DNA of 64,000 bases from Utricularia gibba. Its lineage: Eukaryota > Streptophyta > Magnoliopsida > Lamiales > Lentibulariaceae. Under the pieces are notes generated by a model. The model did not search any database. It was not told the origin of the DNA and saw only the letters and a list, made by a program, of their open reading frames with translations. Both the position numbers and the translations under genes were made by a program. Positions 13,012 to 31,310 of this stretch are shown here, one piece after another. The DNA lies in NCBI GenBank assembly GCA_002189035.1, contig NEEC01000002.1, positions 5,169,001 through 5,233,000 on the forward strand, given 5' to 3'. Within the stretch, counting starts at the first letter, position 1. Every line of letters starts with the position of its first letter.

Positions 13012-15155
13012 TCATCTCTGAGTCACAGGGAGTGAGGGGCGGTTTCTTTTGTAAATGTCGTCGACGGCAGCAGCAGTTTCGATGAGGTCCTGCCGCAGCT
13101 GCATGATTTTGGATCCCATGTACTCCTTGTAGGAGGATACGGAGTTGATCAAGTTAGAGAGCTCCTGTGCACATTGCATCACTTCTTTGTCTGTTTGATC
13201 AATAATTTCCTGCAACCCCGCCCTCGATACCTACGCCGGAGAATGTTGAATGAAGGTCACGCGAGGTGACGATGAAGGATGGCAGCTCAGGTGGAAGTAA
13301 CAGGCATTTACCTTGAGAAATTCTGCAGCTTCCTTTTCAAGTATGGAAAGAGTTTGCGCATCTGCTTCTACCTTATCTGTCAGAGTTTTGGCTTTTGCAG
13401 CAGCTGTGGATGCGTACTCATGCACTTGGTTCCTTGAGGCACTTAGCTGAGCTTCCACCTTTGGTTGCATTAAGAGAAAAACACACACAAATGGTGAGAT
13501 CTCTCAGCCAGTAGGAAGATGATAAACAGTGGCCAACCTCATTGATATGAGACTGGAGGGAAGTGACACACTGCTGCTTCTCCTCAATCTTTGCAGCATT
13601 CTCACTGGACTGTCGTCTAAGACTGATCAACTCCTCTAACTTGCCCACTGAACTTCGTTTTATATCCTCAGAAAATGTGGCAAATACAGGCTTCAAATTT
13701 ATCTTGTAATCGGATCCCAAGACCTCGGATGGTGTACACGCCTTGGGATTCAACTTATATTGAAAAGAGCCTCCAATCTTTAACCTATAAAAAAAAAAAA
13801 GATGAATGAGAGTTCTCCAGAATCCCTCCGAAACTTAAAACAAGGACTGCATTAGAAGATTGCATATATTAACCAAATGAAAATTTTAATATCAAGTTTT
13901 GCATCCAGCAGATGACAGGGGCATTAATGCAACCTGATCCTCACTGTGATACATTATAAAATGACAGTAAACTGATCCCTGTGTTAAATAAAAAGAAACA
14001 TAAAGAATCAGAAAACAAGATAAACCTTCGAATGGCTTGATTAGCGTCCATAGCCAGTTGCTCAAGCTCTTTAAACTTTTGAGCAATCTGGGAATCAAGA
14101 TCCCAAATCTTCTCCTCACAAGCGTTTCTAGCATTTTCCGTTTCCTCAATATCACGGTCAAGTGCCTGCAACTCCCTTTTCATTCTTTCAGCATCTCTTG
14201 AATTAATCCCCTGCTCCTCGATCTTCTTCTTTAACTCCTCATTCTCCTTGTAAAGTCTCTTCTTTTCCTCCACCTTAGCATCCAAAACACTGTTCTTCTC
14301 CTCCATTTTTTTCTGAAGCTCCGTTAAATGCCCATCAAGCTGTTCAATCATTACACGAAACTTGGTCACATCTTTCTCAAGGACTGCCTTTTCCTGCTCC
14401 AAAACCTCTTTCTGACTCGGACCACCGGTTAATCCTTCTAATTTCAACTCCATCTCCTTCACGTTTTCCTCTAAACCATTCACCATTTCCTGCATTTTAT
14501 CCTTCCACACAGTCAACTCACGTATACACTCTTCGTCCAATGCGTTACTCCCATTGTCATCTCCATTAATATAGCATAAATAACTGTTTACAGTGTACAT
14601 AAACTCCGCATCACCCTCGAATGAAGTGGGCGAATCCATCACAAAATCCATAAACTTAATCATCTGGACCAGCCAGTGAATCACAGATAGCAAAGTAGGC
14701 CACGAGTGAGGCGTACCAGGAGCGCGCAGAGCTGATTTGCTGAAATTTACAGGGCACTTAAGAAACTTAAGCGCGTGAGGAAGATCGTCGGTCATTTTCT
14801 CTGAAGAGAATCCAAGGCGCTGAAGAAGAAATTTTAGGGTTTCAGTAATATCCTTGGCGCTTGGTAAGGGATGCTTAAGCGAGAAAGGAAACGATTGCTG
14901 TGCAAGGTAGGAATTAATAGCACGGAGAGCGGAGGCTTGGTAAGAGCGATCGGAGACGTTGGGAAGGACGGTGGAAGGCCGGCCAGCGGAGGAGATAGAC
15001 GGACGGCCACTGCAGAAACTGGCGTCGGAATCGCGGACAGGAACTGGGGTTGAAAGAAAATTCCACGGATCTGTTGAATTGGTAGGAGTAGGAGGAGGAC
15101 GACGGCGGTCGGAGGCCATCGATTCTCCGGCGCGGCGGCGATTTGCGGGTCTCAT
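13012..15155 (-). CDS. NDC80: Kinetochore protein NDC80 (HEC1)
   Basis: Four exons join in phase: 15155-14026, 13784-13538, 13458-13312 and 13209-13012, giving 573 residues, close to the roughly 570 of Arabidopsis NDC80. NDC80 is the microtubule-binding arm of the outer-kinetochore NDC80 complex (with NUF2, SPC24, SPC25) and is needed for chromosome segregation. Residues 1-75 form a basic, Ser/Pro-rich tail (a second Met lies at residue 13). Residues about 75-200 match the calponin-homology head (SYQASALRAINSYL, DDLPHALKFLKCPVNFSKSA, HSWPTLLSVIHWLVQMI). From about residue 210 to the end it is heptad-rich coiled coil (TVWKDKMQEMVNGLEENVKE and onward). The 3' end is intact (NRPSLPVTQR then stop). 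The upstream neighbour stops about 0.9 kb away. Confidence 0.95.
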
Positions 15156-16065
15156 CGCACCGAGTCGCGTTCAAATTTCTACATTTCCCGCTCCGATGTG
15201 AAACTTAAAACTAAGCCCATTTCTAAAAAAACAGCCCATGAAATATAAACCCAATTACTGGCCCATTACTCCTAATGGCACAAAAAACAATGCCGCATCA
15301 GGTTGGTTAATGAGTCCCTGGCCCAATTCCAACTCTGAATGCCAAAATTCCTGGATATTTATTTAAATAGCATAATTAATTCCTAAAAAATTATTATGTA
15401 TTTTTTTTATTTAAGAACTATGTAAAAAAAAAAAAAAAAAAAAAAAACGGACCAGCTGGTTAATGAGTCCATGGCCCATCGTGTCCCATTGCTGGCCTGT
15501 CACGTCCTTTGGGCGGGCGACAGGCCTGCTCAGTAATGGAAATTAAGATTTGATAATAGTTCATAATTTTGTGATAAGGAAAAATAATAAAAAAAATATC
15601 TACATTAAATTAATTTTATGATCAAATTTATCATATATAAAATAATGAAAATCAAAATATATAGATTTTTAAATAATATGAATTAATAATTATGATTTGA
15701 GATAAAAATGAAACACTAATTTTGCGCTGAACAAGGGACTCCAATAATGCAAATGAGAACTAAACGCGCATATTTTATAGAGAACCTGCAGCCAAAACCC
15801 AAATATACATACATCCATATGCTTAGCAAGAGTGCCAAGAAGCACAATCGGATTGGCGGTCCTGGTCCGTTCGTTGCACAGCCCATCAACCAATATAAAG
15901 AGAAGATGAATCTTACCAACAAAACGAAAACGTAGAAAAGAATGGCAGGAATCACCACTGAAGGGCGACGCACACTCATGCAAGTCTTCCAACTAACTCT
16001 GCAAAACTGAATCACGTTCTGCTCAGGATGAATCAATAGGGTCGGGTCGGGTCGGGTCTTCTTCT
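15156..16065. other. Intergenic spacer with a long poly(A) run
   Basis: Short NDC80 promoter region, then an AT-rich spacer. An uninterrupted A run of about 24 lies at 15424-15447. The motif GGTTAATGAGTCC(A/C)(T/A)GGCCCA(T/A) appears twice, at about 15303 and 15457, so there is a small local duplication. From about 15720 to 16065 is probably 3' UTR of the DUF3411 gene. Confidence 0.45.
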
Positions 16066-18784
16066 CTAGCTGGAGGCTACTTTTCTTCGGACGATTCTCT
16101 TCCTCCGCGCCTTCTGAGGTGCGGAAGGCGGTGTTGACGATGCATCAGACGGCTCACTGCCGCTGCTCTGCTGTTTGAACCCAAGAAGACCAAGCCCCGA
16201 GGTGATAGCGTTCTTTGATATGAACCATTTGGAGGAGGAAGGGGTGGCGGCACCTCCCTCCGAAGGTCTACTGTAGGCTGCCGTCAGAAGCTCATCCGAG
16301 TGAGCCAGCGGGTCAACTTCAACACCCACCCACGCTAATCTGGCTCTCTCACCTAATGGTATGTTCAGCACTCTGCATTGGTTGCACAGCAGGAACAACC
16401 AGTGAGTAAGCGGTATAAGAGATATACAGCCACCAATGGGACTCTTTCTTAAGGTCTATGGAAATAATTTATGACATTTCGAAAGTGGTTTTGAAATGCG
16501 TACCTCATGGCTGCACCAAGCAAAAGCGAAACCCCTATGACATCAAAGTGGCTGGTCACAGCCCTATCGAAACCGCATAACAGCTGGTATCGCAGATTTC
16601 CATAAAGGGCAAGGAATGAGCCATATCCAAGGGCATTGGTGCTCACAGATGGTATGCTCATACACAGCCTGTGTGACAACTCACGAACTAAGAAGTTGCA
16701 AACTCTCGCAATTATTGTAGATTGAGATGAAAAGAAGAAAAAAAGTACCTTCCCTCCATTTTGGAAGCTGCGAGGTTTGAGATGGCACCTTGTACAGTTC
16801 CTGCTACAAATCCAACCATAGACAACTCCGCAGCTTTATAGAAAAATGACTGAAGTCTCTTCTGGACATCGAATTCACGAAGTGGATAGCTCTTTTCAAA
16901 AACATTGTTTGGCAGCTTTTGGAGTGTGTTTTGCAAATCAAATCGGAAGGTATTCCCATATGAATGACAAGGGGCCAGCAACCAGAAAATGGTGCCATTG
17001 CAAGCTGCTGCAGTCAACACATTGACAAGAGCAAGTTGCCATTCCTGCTTCATCCTGCAAGAACGTTTCACGTGTTTATTAATTAATTACAGTTCCCCTC
17101 TAGATCACCGAATTTTATCAAATGCTACAACCTCTGCTTGCGATTCTTAATCTCCCACCACGTAGAACAGCCAATAGTAGTTAACTGCTCAAGAAGAAGC
17201 TTGTACAAAAATGCTGGATCTGCAATCATCCTACATGGAAAGCACAAAATTCCTCGATAAAAGGATACAACAAACAGACATCCACACATGGCTCGTACAG
17301 CACATTTGAAAGAGGCAAATAAATATACGCCTGAAACAACACATTATAAGACAATTTCCTTCACACATTCAATCTTAGAGAACACACTAATTTCATCAAT
17401 ATTTCCAACCAAAAATATTTGAAGAAAACAAGACTATGCCAAGAAGTTATAACTCTTTCTTTCTTGACAAAAGGTCGTCAATAAATCCTGTTAACGTTCA
17501 TGAAATCACTAGAACTAAAAGAAAGAAGCTAACACCTTACCTGCCATAGAATGCTCGTGACATATCCTGGGGTAGAGACCTAGCTATAAACCTTTCTGCG
17601 GTAGGTCGGGCATTCATTGCTAAAAACCTCATCATCTGAGCCGAACTGACTAAGCCCTACAGCTAATTGAACATTAGAGTATATTTCCAAGCATCGGAAA
17701 TTTTTGAAAAAGAAATTGAAACATCCATACTTACCATTTCAAACGCTTGGCGAAATCCAGCAGGCAAATCCAGGATTGTCTTCTGCCACTCATTCAGTAC
17801 AGCCTCAAGAAATTTTCTGTCAAACAACTATAAAATAACATCAATCAGATTTGAGAATACCCCTTCCTATTAAATAAGAATGATGTCCATTATCTGTAAG
17901 CACGCTCAAACAGGAGGTGCATACCTCAGGCAAAATGATTCTTCTCCGGAAGATGCCACCATCCTCTCCATCATCACCTTCATCGAAGTTGTCAAAGTAG
18001 TCATCATCATCACCCCCATCATCACCTCCATCACCGCCTCCATGATTAAGACCTTTTCCCATATCTCCTCCCCTTCCACCCACATCGAGCTTCCATATTG
18101 TAGATGGAAGAACATAGCGAGAGTTCAGGTTTTAGCATGAAATTTTACAAGTCTATACGTTCTATATCGGTTCAGAGTGCCGCTGCGCGGAATCCAAATT
18201 ATGACTTCCCACCACTTAATAAACTATGATTCAATTGCAATTCGTGAACACTCAACGAAAAAATTAATACAGCAGCATATAAAAGCTGACTCTGGGGGGC
18301 CATCTCATTCGAAGAATCAAATAAAAAATCTGGGAATCAACATCAAAGCACTAAGATGACGGAGTCCCCTAGATGCAGATACAATTACAAAAAAAAAAAA
18401 AAAAAAAAGGCTTTGGTAGTACCTCAGGACTTGATTTGGTGAGCTTCTGCGACAACTCAAGCTTGGATTTTTCCAAAGTAACAGCACCAAATGCGCCATA
18501 CTTCCCTCCCTTCATAACCGGACCTGAATCCCAAGACCCCGATGACGACGGGACATCTACGGCTGGGGCGAGACCACAAAACAACGCTCCAAGTGCGCTA
18601 CCGCTTCGCCGTCCACGACCGAAGACGTCGAAGACGCCTTTACAATAAAACGACACTTTCGCCACTTTCCATGATTCATCGGCGGAAGCAGAGGTCTGGT
18701 AGAGGTGAAAGTACACAGCGGCGAGGCGGGAGAAATGGTGGAGGCGGAAGGTGGCGACAAAGTCATCGTGGTAATCTGCGCCAT
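16066..18784 (-). CDS. RETICULATA-related DUF3411 chloroplast protein, exon 1 frameshifted
   Basis: Eight exons: 18784-18423, 18089-17925, 17827-17735, 17656-17541, 17230-17132, 17054-16749, 16668-16504 and 16372-16066. Exons 2-8 join in phase and give an intact C-terminal part: a Gly/Asp-rich stretch (GGRGGDMGKGLNHGGGDGG), then DUF3411 with LPAGFRQAFEMGLVSSAQ, SYGNTFRFDLQNTLQKLPNN, SVSTNALGYGSFLALYGNLR and a basic end KARRKRIVRRKV. RETICULATA-related proteins sit in the chloroplast envelope and affect leaf mesophyll development; several hydrophobic segments here fit that. Exon 1 starts MAQITTMTLSPPSAS, a typical plastid transit peptide, but that frame meets a stop after ...VVSPQP, while the frame that joins exon 2 (...VMKGGKYGAFGAVTLEKSKL) has no upstream Met. 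The two differ by one base, and no intron of usable size bridges them. Correcting one base gives about 537 residues. It is either an assembly error or a real lesion. Confidence 0.85.
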
Positions 18785-18789
18785 TCGTT

Positions 18790-19600
18790 ACCGATTCTGA
18801 TGCTTCCTCTAAATGCTTTTAGGGCTTATCGTAGACAAAGCATGGTTGCGAAGATGGAGGAAGGATTAGTGCGCATGGACAGAAACTCCATCCAAAAAGA
18901 AGACGATCGCAGCAACAAAACTCGGCGGTTTCAGTCGACGGCAGGATGAGAAATGGCACTTGTTTTTCCCCCAATCCAAACTCCAACTCAATCCGAATGA
19001 ATGGCCAGATTTCAGGATATCATTTCATCAAACAATGGGCCATGGGCCTTCTCCAATATTGGGCTGCAACACATGCGCTGTGGGCCTTCAAATATTTTTA
19101 TTTATAATTATGTTGAGGTTGTGAAAGGTCAGAAAAACCCCTCCTCGTGATTTCCCGGTCCAGCCCCCCCGGTTCAAGATGCGGGGTTGCAAAGTAAAAA
19201 AAAGTAAGAATTGAATGCGGAGTTTTGAAAAGTTTGTGCAGGCAGGCAGGCAGGAGGGGTGGGGGTGACAGAGGCTATCATTGACGTATGATTTGCAACG
19301 TGGGGCCCAACTCCATCTCCGCCGTCGGATGCATCGACGGACGCGGACGCCCCGCCCTGCTCCCAACGGTCAGATCCGCCCACCCTCCGGACACGCCGCA
19401 TTCACTCCTCACAACCAAACCTCGCTTTTTTTTTTTTTTTTCTTTCCACTGACTACAATGAATTCTCCACGTCTCATCCTCGTTTTGATTATTCCCCCCG
19501 CCTCATTTATTTCTTTTTTTATTATTTTCTAAATTTTATTACAAAAATGCCAGCTGAGACTTGATCCTTTTTTTTTTTTTTTTTTACGGAAGAACAATTT

Positions 19601-19637
<37 letters not shown>

Positions 19638-20760
19638 AATTTAACACAACTAAGAGAATAAAAATTATAATATAAGGGGGCGAATGTCATTTTTTCAGAG
19701 ATTGATAATAACGATGAGAAATAGTAACCATAACACTGTTGTGATGATTTATTTTTGAATCTCAAGCACAACAGGAGAGAGTGTGCATGTTTAAGTTTAG
19801 TGTTTAAAAAGATGATTGTATTAATTTTATATATAGTATTCATCCATGTTCCAAAATTTAGATTACGGTGAATACTGGCTGATTATATGATAACAATAGT
19901 GTCCCCTGTTTTTCTTATCAAACACTAGGATTACTTTTTTATACATCTGATGAGTATTTTTCTCATACACTCAATAGAGTATGACCATTTTTCTAATGCA
20001 TCCCTCCTGTGCAACATGGGTGTGCCAATTATGCGTTAAAAAGTAATTGAAATAAATGAATTTGAAAGGTGTTTGATGATGCATTTTTGAAAATTGTTTT
20101 TTATTTTAAAAAATTAATTCTAGTGAAATAGAATTTGGATTTGCAGCTTATTAAACGCAACAAGTATTTAATTCTAATACTATTTTTAGAAACAATAATT
20201 TTATTCTTAAAAATAATAAAATTATTTTGAAAAAAAAGGGGGTCTAATAGTTCTCGTATGATACCCCTAGAGCGCGACATAAATGTGGGGGCCCATGAAG
20301 CAAGATTCTCGCTGTCGGGTAAACGGGTTTCGTATTCCGGATCCTCCGCTGCCGCTGACACCCGGCTCCAGCTCCAGCTCGCGGTTGTGGTTTACCCTCC
20401 TCGTTGACTGGATCCATCGGGTCATCAACCCGACCCGTATTTCGAATTCAATATCCCAATAAGAGATATGTGAGAGGAGCAAAATGAAATTGCGTGATTT
20501 TACATATTTTTTATGAATAATTTAGTTTGTCCAATTTTGGTTAAAATGAAAGGGGGAAATTAAAAAAAAAAAAAAAGACATGAGGAGGCAAGTGCAATTA
20601 TGACACCAGTGCACTCTTGATCGGCCGCTCCCTTGATAAATAACGCAAGTGAGGGAGCTAGGGTTTCCACACCACCCGCAGGTCATCTCCTTCCTCCCCG
20701 CTCGCTTTGCGCTTTGCATCTAATCTATCCATTCCCTTTTCTGGCTTCTGCTTCAAAGGC
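18790..20760. other. Intergenic region with promoter-like GC-rich patches
   Basis: Upstream of the DUF3411 gene. 19130-19420 is GC-rich, with a GGCA repeat at 19241-19254, and is probably its promoter or a CpG-rich patch. A pure (TA)n microsatellite lies at about 19604-19633, flanked by T runs at 19426-19441 and 19568-19585. A second GC-rich patch at 20250-20440 precedes MIR166. No coding exon recognised. Confidence 0.5.
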
Positions 20761-20770
20761 GATGATTTGG

Positions 20771-20905
20771 TATGAAGGGGTGCGTGGGTTGTGGGGAATG
20801 TTGGCTGGCTCGATGCACCTACATTTTTTTCTTTGCTTCCTCTCGGAAAAAGAATGTGATGGCTTCGGACCAGGCTTCATTCCTCTCAAACACCCTTCCT
20901 CGTGA
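20771..20905 (+). ncRNA. MIR166: MIR166 precursor hairpin (miR165/166 family)
   Basis: The 21-nt mature miRNA occupies 20865-20885 on the 3' arm and starts TCGGACCAGGCTTCATTCC; it ends CTC where the canonical form ends CCC, a known kind of variant. The star strand is on the 5' arm at about 20795-20815 (GGAATGTTGGCTGGCTCGAT), at the spacing and arm expected for MIR166. The two arms pair with a few internal mismatches, and the outer stem continues with GGGTGCGTGGGTTGTGG against TCTCAAACACCC. miR165/166 directs cleavage of class III HD-ZIP mRNAs (PHB, PHV, REV, CNA, ATHB8 types) and so sets leaf polarity, vascular patterning and meristem function. The primary transcript probably extends well either side; its ends are not visible. 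Confidence 0.93.
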
Positions 20906-22330
20906 CAAAAATCTGCTCAAAAAGTACCAACTTTTTGCTAACCCTTTTGATTTGAAGATGGTGTTGGGTTGTGGATTCCATTTCGCCATGAAATTCTGTG
21001 TTGTTTTTTTCCCAGTCAAAGTCATTACAGAGAGAGAGATGAATGAAGCCAGGCCAGCGCTGAATAGCGTGGGGAAAAAAAGTAGAGTAGGTAGCCAGTC
21101 CATGTGCAGTGCAGCTGCTGACTTGTGGCTCTCTTCTTTCTCAACCATCTTCTTGTTAACTGTTTCAAGAATGCTGCACTGCGCTACATGATGTTTTTCA
21201 CATGATACTGTAGCATAGCATCTGAGGAAATAGGCACCCTTTTTTTTTTCCTTCTCGTCCAAGTAAATCTTACCCCCCCTACCTTACTCTGTGTGTTGTT
21301 CCTTTCACTGACTGACAAAAGAGACGACTTTCTTTGGAAAGCGGTGACTGGACCTCCCCCTCCCCTTCTTCATCTACAACTCAACGAAATCACTTTCTTT
21401 CCTTCTTTTTTTTTCCTTAGTGTTGTTTACTCACGTCATTTGTCTTTCTTCATCTTCATTTCCATCACCCCGCAGATCAAGAACCCAGTGGGGCAATGAG
21501 CCAGGTGCATTGAGGAAGCTGATGCTTTGTCTTCTCAGTTCCCATGTGTTTTCATCTTCTGCGAGTTGGGGTTTAGTCTGTAACACAAGTTGAAATGAAT
21601 AAATAAAGCTGTAGAAGATGATACACAAAGGATATCTTCATCAACAAACCTCAGTCCCTTGCTGAAAACTAAGAAGAACTCGGTAGGGGATGGGAGATGC
21701 ACAGACACCCGCATCTGTGTGTGTGTGAAGTTGAATTGAATTAAAGTTGCTTGTGATGTGCAGCATTTAAAGAGATGAGGAATCTCAGCACCTCATAGAG
21801 CTCACAACTCCCCTCCTCTTGCACTTTTTTTCTGTCAACAAAGGGTGCGAGGGAAGGGGGTGGTATCCGATTTAATGCAACCATAAAAGCCACGAGGGGT
21901 CACATTCGTAATTTCACATAGTCCCTTTCTGCCTAATCGCCTATGCATCCGTCACATGGATCCCTCCCTTGTCCTTTCAATGGTTTGGTATCAGTGGAAT
22001 GTGTAGAAGTGAATGACGACAGTCAAGCTGTGAAACCCAAGTTTCAAAATTGGTTAATTGGCTGTAAACCAGGAACCACACTGCCTTTCTATACATTCTC
22101 AAGACTTTGATGGATAATAGTGCTGTACTAACATGTCCGTATATGAACAAAAAGGGGGATTTTTCATTTTTTTTGTTTGTTTTGGAAAAGATAACCTTAA
22201 TCACATTCAGACGTGTGTTACAAAATCCATGAAATTACTACAAAAAGAAGCTCCTCATGCAAACTAATAGGCTAGAGGGGCCAAGATGCGTTTGGGGGAA
22301 GGGAAGCCTTCCTTCACCGGCATGACCATC
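20906..22330. other. Probable pri-MIR166 downstream sequence and RECQ4A 3' region
   Basis: Pyrimidine-rich, moderately GC sequence without a supported coding exon. A (GT)n run lies at 21715-21725. The minus-strand open frame of 147 codons at 20819-21262 is antisense to the MIR166 hairpin and lacks family signal. The last 100 bases before 22331 are the 3' UTR of RECQ4A. Confidence 0.45.
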
Positions 22331-30141
<7,811 letters not shown>

Positions 30142-30741
30142 GTCACCGTACTGAAAATATCAGCACCAGGAATCTGTAGGACACAAGAAAACAAACTCAA
30201 TAGCTACATAAGAAAAATCAACCAATGCACAGGCTACAACAACAAAGAGTATGAGCCTTTTGCAAAAAACGTCTGTCACTTCATAAGTGAACTTATCATT
30301 TCATTAAATTTTACAGGTTTAGATACCTATGCCAGTAACAGTGTATCAGAATGGTGAGCCAGGCACAGCCTAAAACTCAGGCCGTAAGATATAATCGAAA
30401 ACCTACATTCAAAACACATTTCTAGAACCTAAATGAATTACCTATGATATACTGCATAACTTTTAGTACATGACGCCAATAAACATAATTCTATGGCATA
30501 AAAAACAAAACCTTGAATGTCACTTCCTCAGGTGGCCATGGCTATAATTCTAGTACAAACTGAGTCTTCATGACATGCTTTCTTTATCAGAAACCGAATT
30601 ATCACATAAAAATACGAGTGTCTACCCAACCAAATTCAAATGAAAGCAATGTGAGTCTGTTCCCTCAAGTTTCACCCGCCACGGATCTCTATTCACAACA
30701 AAACGAGGAGGTGAACAACAATTGAAAGAGAAACGATTACC

Positions 30742-30860
30742 GGCACTGAGAAGCCTCGCAAACGACGGGATCCGTGCAGTATTGATCCCCCGGTGAATGG
30801 CGGGGTGCCCCATTGTAATGGCGGGAGAGGATAATTCGCTTCACTGCCAAAATTCAATTT
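30742..30860 (-). other. Probable 5' UTR exon of RECQ4A
   Basis: On the minus strand, CAGTGCCG at about 30743 is followed by GTAATCG, a good donor, and the acceptor TTTTCAG lies at about 30154, just before the start ATG at 30141. This fits a leader exon and a roughly 590-base leader intron. A short open frame here (30622-30813) has no family signal. The upstream end is a guess. Confidence 0.4.
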
Positions 30861-30957
30861 ACTGGAGGCCCAACTAAAAAATGGGACGACGGCCACAGGT
30901 GGGCTGTTGAAAAAATTAGCCACTTTCATAATATAATATTCAAATATTTATTATTTG

Positions 30958-30959
<2 letters not shown>

Positions 30960-31002
<43 letters not shown>
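30960..31002. repeat. (TA)n microsatellite
   Basis: A pure AT/TA dinucleotide tract of about 34 bases preceded by an A run, in the short spacer between the SnRK2 stop and the RECQ4A leader. A T run of about 22 bases at 31237-31258 lies in the SnRK2 3' UTR. Confidence 0.85.
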
Positions 31003-31003
<1 letters not shown>

Positions 31004-31310
31004 TGCTTTTTCATTTTAAATATACGGATTAGGCTGGAATAAAAACGATTTGATCAAATTTACGATTAAAAATATTCAGAAATGTAACGAAATAAAACAT
31101 TTTATAAAAAATAAATGACACACCATGCATAGTTTTCACACTGAAATCTCTGCACACACAGTAGTAATTTACAGACTTTCAAAAACAAATGAAACTCCAC
31201 ATGACTTCTTCACAACAAACAAACCAATACTGCATTTTTTTTTTTTTTTTTTTTTTTACGTATAGACCATGAAACAGCATTGCAGGGCACTTCCAGTGCA
31301 GGGTGAGGAC

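Noticed and set aside
18369-18716. Alternative start for the DUF3411 protein in the downstream frame
   Set aside because: The frame begins with a GTG and has no upstream ATG before a stop; a plant nuclear gene is unlikely to start there.
20819-21262. 147-codon minus-strand open frame
   Set aside because: It is antisense to the MIR166 hairpin, Lys-rich at both ends from poly-pyrimidine runs, and has no family signal.
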